A stretch of DNA of 64,000 nt, from the NCBI RefSeq assembly GCF_008330945.1, contig NZ_CP043488.1, forward strand, positions 1,612,001-1,676,000. Direction: 5' to 3'. Of the stretch, positions 62,079-64,000 are shown in pieces; the first letter of the stretch is position 1, and each line of letters opens with the position of its first letter. A program made the translations under genes and the position numbers. The notes under the pieces are model-generated. The model did no database searches. It saw only the letters and a list, made by a program, of their open reading frames with translations, and was not told the DNA's origin. The DNA comes from Labrys sp. KNU-23 (GTDB lineage: Bacteria; Pseudomonadota; Alphaproteobacteria; Rhizobiales; Labraceae).

Positions 62079-63061
62079 CGCCCTCGCCTACGGGCTGCGA
62101 CCGCGATGTCCGTCGCGAGGTTTCCGGCAAAGTCGAGCGCCACGCCGGCAAGCCGGATGCGATCCTCGTCGGTTTTCATCAGCGACGCGGCGGCATGCAC
62201 CGTACAGCGCGTGGTCTTGCGATCCTCCTCATCGGCGTGATCGACAATCAACCCATGGATCAATTCGCCATAGTGCTCCGCGATGGCACGCGAGGTTGCC
62301 GGCACGCCAAGCTCGGCCATGATCTTGTCCGTCGGCCCCTTGACGGCTTTGCCGCCGATGATCGGCGACACCGCGACAACCGGAACGGCCGCATTCTCGA
62401 TAGCCAGGCGCATGCCGGGGACCGAGAGGATCGGATCGACGCTCAAATAGGGGTTCGAGGGACAGATGATGATTGCTCTCAAGTCGGGATCATGCAGAGC
62501 GGACAGGACTTGCGAGCAGGCACGCGCCTTCGCCGCTCCGTCGAAGGAGATCTTGTTGACCACTGGCGCACAGCGGCGTTCGACGAAGTAGCGCTGGAAT
62601 GGCAACACTCCTTCCGACGTCGCCACCACCGTCCTCACCGGATGGTCGCTCATCGGCAGCACCCGCGCTTGAATTCCCAATCGGGCTGCGATGCTCGCGG
62701 TGATGGCCGAAAGCGTTTCGCCGGTTTGGAGGCGACGCGTTCGCTCGACATGGATTGCCAGGTCTCGATCACCGAGTTGAAACCAGGTCTCGCCGCCGAG
62801 CGCGGCAAGCGCCTGCATGAAATTCCAGCTTTCGTCCTGTCTCCCCCAGCCGAGCTCGCGATTGGCAAGGCCTGACAGCGTGTAGAGGACAGTGTCGATA
62901 TCCGGCGAGATTCTGAGGCCGAGATGGTCGAAATCGTCGCCTGTATTGACGACCAGCGTGAGGTCGCTGCCGAGAATATGCTGGAGACCGTAGGCCAGCT
63001 TGGCACCGCCGACTCCACCGCACAGGGCAACGACCCGGCCCGTCGATCTGGAAGCACTCAT
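62075..63061 (-). CDS. cofD: 2-phospho-L-lactate transferase
   Basis: A 328-residue CofD/FbiA that joins the activated phospho-C3 acid to FO. Signature regions are VVALCGGVGGAKLAYGLQHI near residue 10, VVNTGDDFDHLGLRISPDID near 38, GRQDESWNFMQAL, LGDRDLAIHVERTRRL near 100 and IICPSNPYLSVDPILSVPG near 196, followed by VSPIIGGKAVKGP. Overlaps cofE and cofC by four bases each. Confidence 0.93.
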   Translation of the reverse strand: MSASRSTGRVVALCGGVGGAKLAYGLQHILGSDLTLVVNTGDDFDHLGLRISPDIDTVLYTLSGLANRELGWGRQDESWNFMQALAALGGETWFQLGDRDLAIHVERTRRLQTGETLSAITASIAARLGIQARVLPMSDHPVRTVVATSEGVLPFQRYFVERRCAPVVNKISFDGAAKARACSQVLSALHDPDLRAIIICPSNPYLSVDPILSVPGMRLAIENAAVPVVAVSPIIGGKAVKGPTDKIMAELGVPATSRAIAEHYGELIHGLIVDHADEEDRKTTRCTVHAAASLMKTDEDRIRLAGVALDFAGNLATDIAVAARRRGR

Positions 63062-63825
63062 CGAAACATGTCCCTCTCACGGCTGCGGATCAAAGACGCA
63101 GCGGGCCGCACGGGCGAGGTCGGCCGATACCCTCGGACCAGGACGACGGGCAGGCCCTCGTCGGCCTGCCCCATCAGCAGCGAGGCGGCGGAGGCGATCT
63201 CATCGGCAACCGCAATTTCCGTGACTTTCAGCTTGCGTCCGAAAAGATCCTCGGCGCCCACCCGATCAACCAGGGCCGGCACACCGGCCGCTCCGATTGC
63301 GACGCCGACGACGCCGTTGCGCCATGGGCGACCGAAGCTGTCATTGATGATCACGCCGCAGGAAACGCCGAAGATCGCATCGAGACTTGACTTCAGGGCG
63401 AGCGCGGAGCCATCGGGATCGCGAGGAAGCAACAGGACGCGGTCACCGCTATTGTGCTCGATATTGGACTCGTCGATGCCCGCATTGGCCATGACGAAAC
63501 CCAGCTTGTGTGCGACCACGATGACGTGCGGGCCAATCTTGACGACTTCCTCCGCCTCGCTCAGCACCACCTCGACATGCCGCGGATCCTTGCCGACTTT
63601 GGCCGCGATATCGCGAGCGCGCTGCGATGGCTCGACACTGTCGAGATCGACATAGAGCCCGTCGGCTTTGGATACGACCTTTTGCGCCACCACGAGGATG
63701 TCGCCGTCGACCAGCCCCAATCCGGCCTTCCGCAGGGCCACTGCGATCAGATCGGCAAGATCGTCGCCTGGGGCGATCAAGGGAAGTTCGGGTATCGCAT
63801 GAAGCGACAGTGGGGCCGGTGCCAT
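63058..63825 (-). CDS. cofE: Coenzyme F420-0:L-glutamate ligase
   Basis: A 255-residue CofE that adds glutamates to F420-0 with GTP. It shows GDILVVAQKVVSKADG near 40, FVMANAGIDESNIE near 112, LLLPRDPDGSALALK near 131 and GVIINDSFGRPWRNGVVGVA near 155. It is the short archaeal-type protein: the C-terminal FMN reductase domain of mycobacterial FbiB is absent. It follows the reductase-like gene by five bases and overlaps cofD by four. Confidence 0.93.
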   Translation of the reverse strand: MAPAPLSLHAIPELPLIAPGDDLADLIAVALRKAGLGLVDGDILVVAQKVVSKADGLYVDLDSVEPSQRARDIAAKVGKDPRHVEVVLSEAEEVVKIGPHVIVVAHKLGFVMANAGIDESNIEHNSGDRVLLLPRDPDGSALALKSSLDAIFGVSCGVIINDSFGRPWRNGVVGVAIGAAGVPALVDRVGAEDLFGRKLKVTEIAVADEIASAASLLMGQADEGLPVVLVRGYRPTSPVRPAASLIRSRERDMFR

Positions 63826-63830
63826 GGCGG

Positions 63831-64000
63831 CTACGCAGCGCTTGCGTCTTCGAGACCGGTGATCGCGATGCCGGCACCGGGGACCTTGTATTGACGATTG
63901 ATCCAGATCAGAACGGAGGTCAGCGCCTCGGCAGCCGCCGAGTTGGCAAGCGCACCTCCGCCAACGCCCCGGTTGGCCACCGCGCCGGCCAGTGCAATGA
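63831..64000 (-). CDS. npdG: C-terminus of NADPH-dependent F420 reductase (partial)
   Basis: The window edge cuts this gene. The visible last 56 codons read NSAAAEALTSVLIWINRQYK and a tail GIAITGLEDASAA. The pattern ALT-LLI-INR-YKV--AGI-ITGL is the C-terminal helix and tail of F420:NADP oxidoreductases (Fno/NpdG). It is first in view of the operon leading into cofE. It should move hydride between NADPH and F420. Confidence 0.7.
   Translation of the reverse strand, partial: IALAGAVANRGVGGGALANSAAAEALTSVLIWINRQYKVPGAGIAITGLEDASAA

Overview
The window looks like chromosome (or a large accessory replicon) of an alphaproteobacterium, most likely Hyphomicrobiales/Rhizobiales. The evidence is high GC, a RopB/Omp25-type beta-barrel porin, a DUF1236-type remnant, a NodZ-like fucosyltransferase, CoxMSL-type molybdenum hydroxylase genes and many small transporter-regulator-enzyme cassettes. 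No rRNA, tRNA, CRISPR array or intact mobile element was found. Functional assignments come from reading protein motifs by eye; no database search was run.

Layout. 0-11.3 kb: an aldehyde dehydrogenase, then a minus-strand aromatic operon read catB-catC-catA-benA-benB-benC-benD-MFS carrier-pcaD. It takes benzoate through catechol towards beta-ketoadipate. A divergent LysR regulator sits at its head with an ATAC-N7-GTAT operator between them. 11.3-12.4 kb: debris of three genes (strawberry-notch-like methyltransferase, Asp/Glu-racemase/maleate-isomerase family, PQQ sugar dehydrogenase). 12.5-14.5 kb: phytanoyl-CoA-type dioxygenase divergent from a LacI regulator. 15.1-19.3 kb: porin, GDP-fucose synthase remnant, then a minus-strand cluster with a short candidate precursor peptide, a PqqD/RRE-like protein and a NodZ-family fucosyltransferase, then IS6 and IS3 scraps.

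19.4-27.8 kb: an AmiC/AmiR-type ligand sensor and ANTAR antiterminator, convergent with NCS1 permease, hydantoinase/oxoprolinase B and A. 28.4-29.3 kb: small unknown genes. 29.7-38.4 kb: a second dioxygenase with LysR, an FAD-linked oxidase, a HisC-like aminotransferase, a GntR regulator and a complete polar amino-acid ABC importer. 38.5-45.1 kb: IS630 remnant, LysR/PxpA pair, branched-chain-type binding protein, AsnC/diaminopropionate ammonia-lyase pair, GntR/UTRA regulator.

45.3-64 kb, all minus strand: CoxS-CoxG fusion, CoxM and CoxL-type hydroxylase subunits; PntAB transhydrogenase; M20 amidohydrolase; luciferase-like F420-type oxidoreductase; two-subunit CoA-transferase; fold-type-II PLP enzyme; and a complete F420 biosynthesis operon (NADPH:F420 reductase-like tail, CofE, CofD, CofC, FbiC). 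Similar AT-rich palindromes lie upstream of the binding protein, the hydroxylase operon and the PLP/CoA-transferase/LLM operon. The most interesting proposals are this F420-linked catabolic regulon, possibly for an amino-acid-like or N-heterocyclic substrate, and the precursor/RRE/fucosyltransferase cluster at 16.3-18.2 kb.
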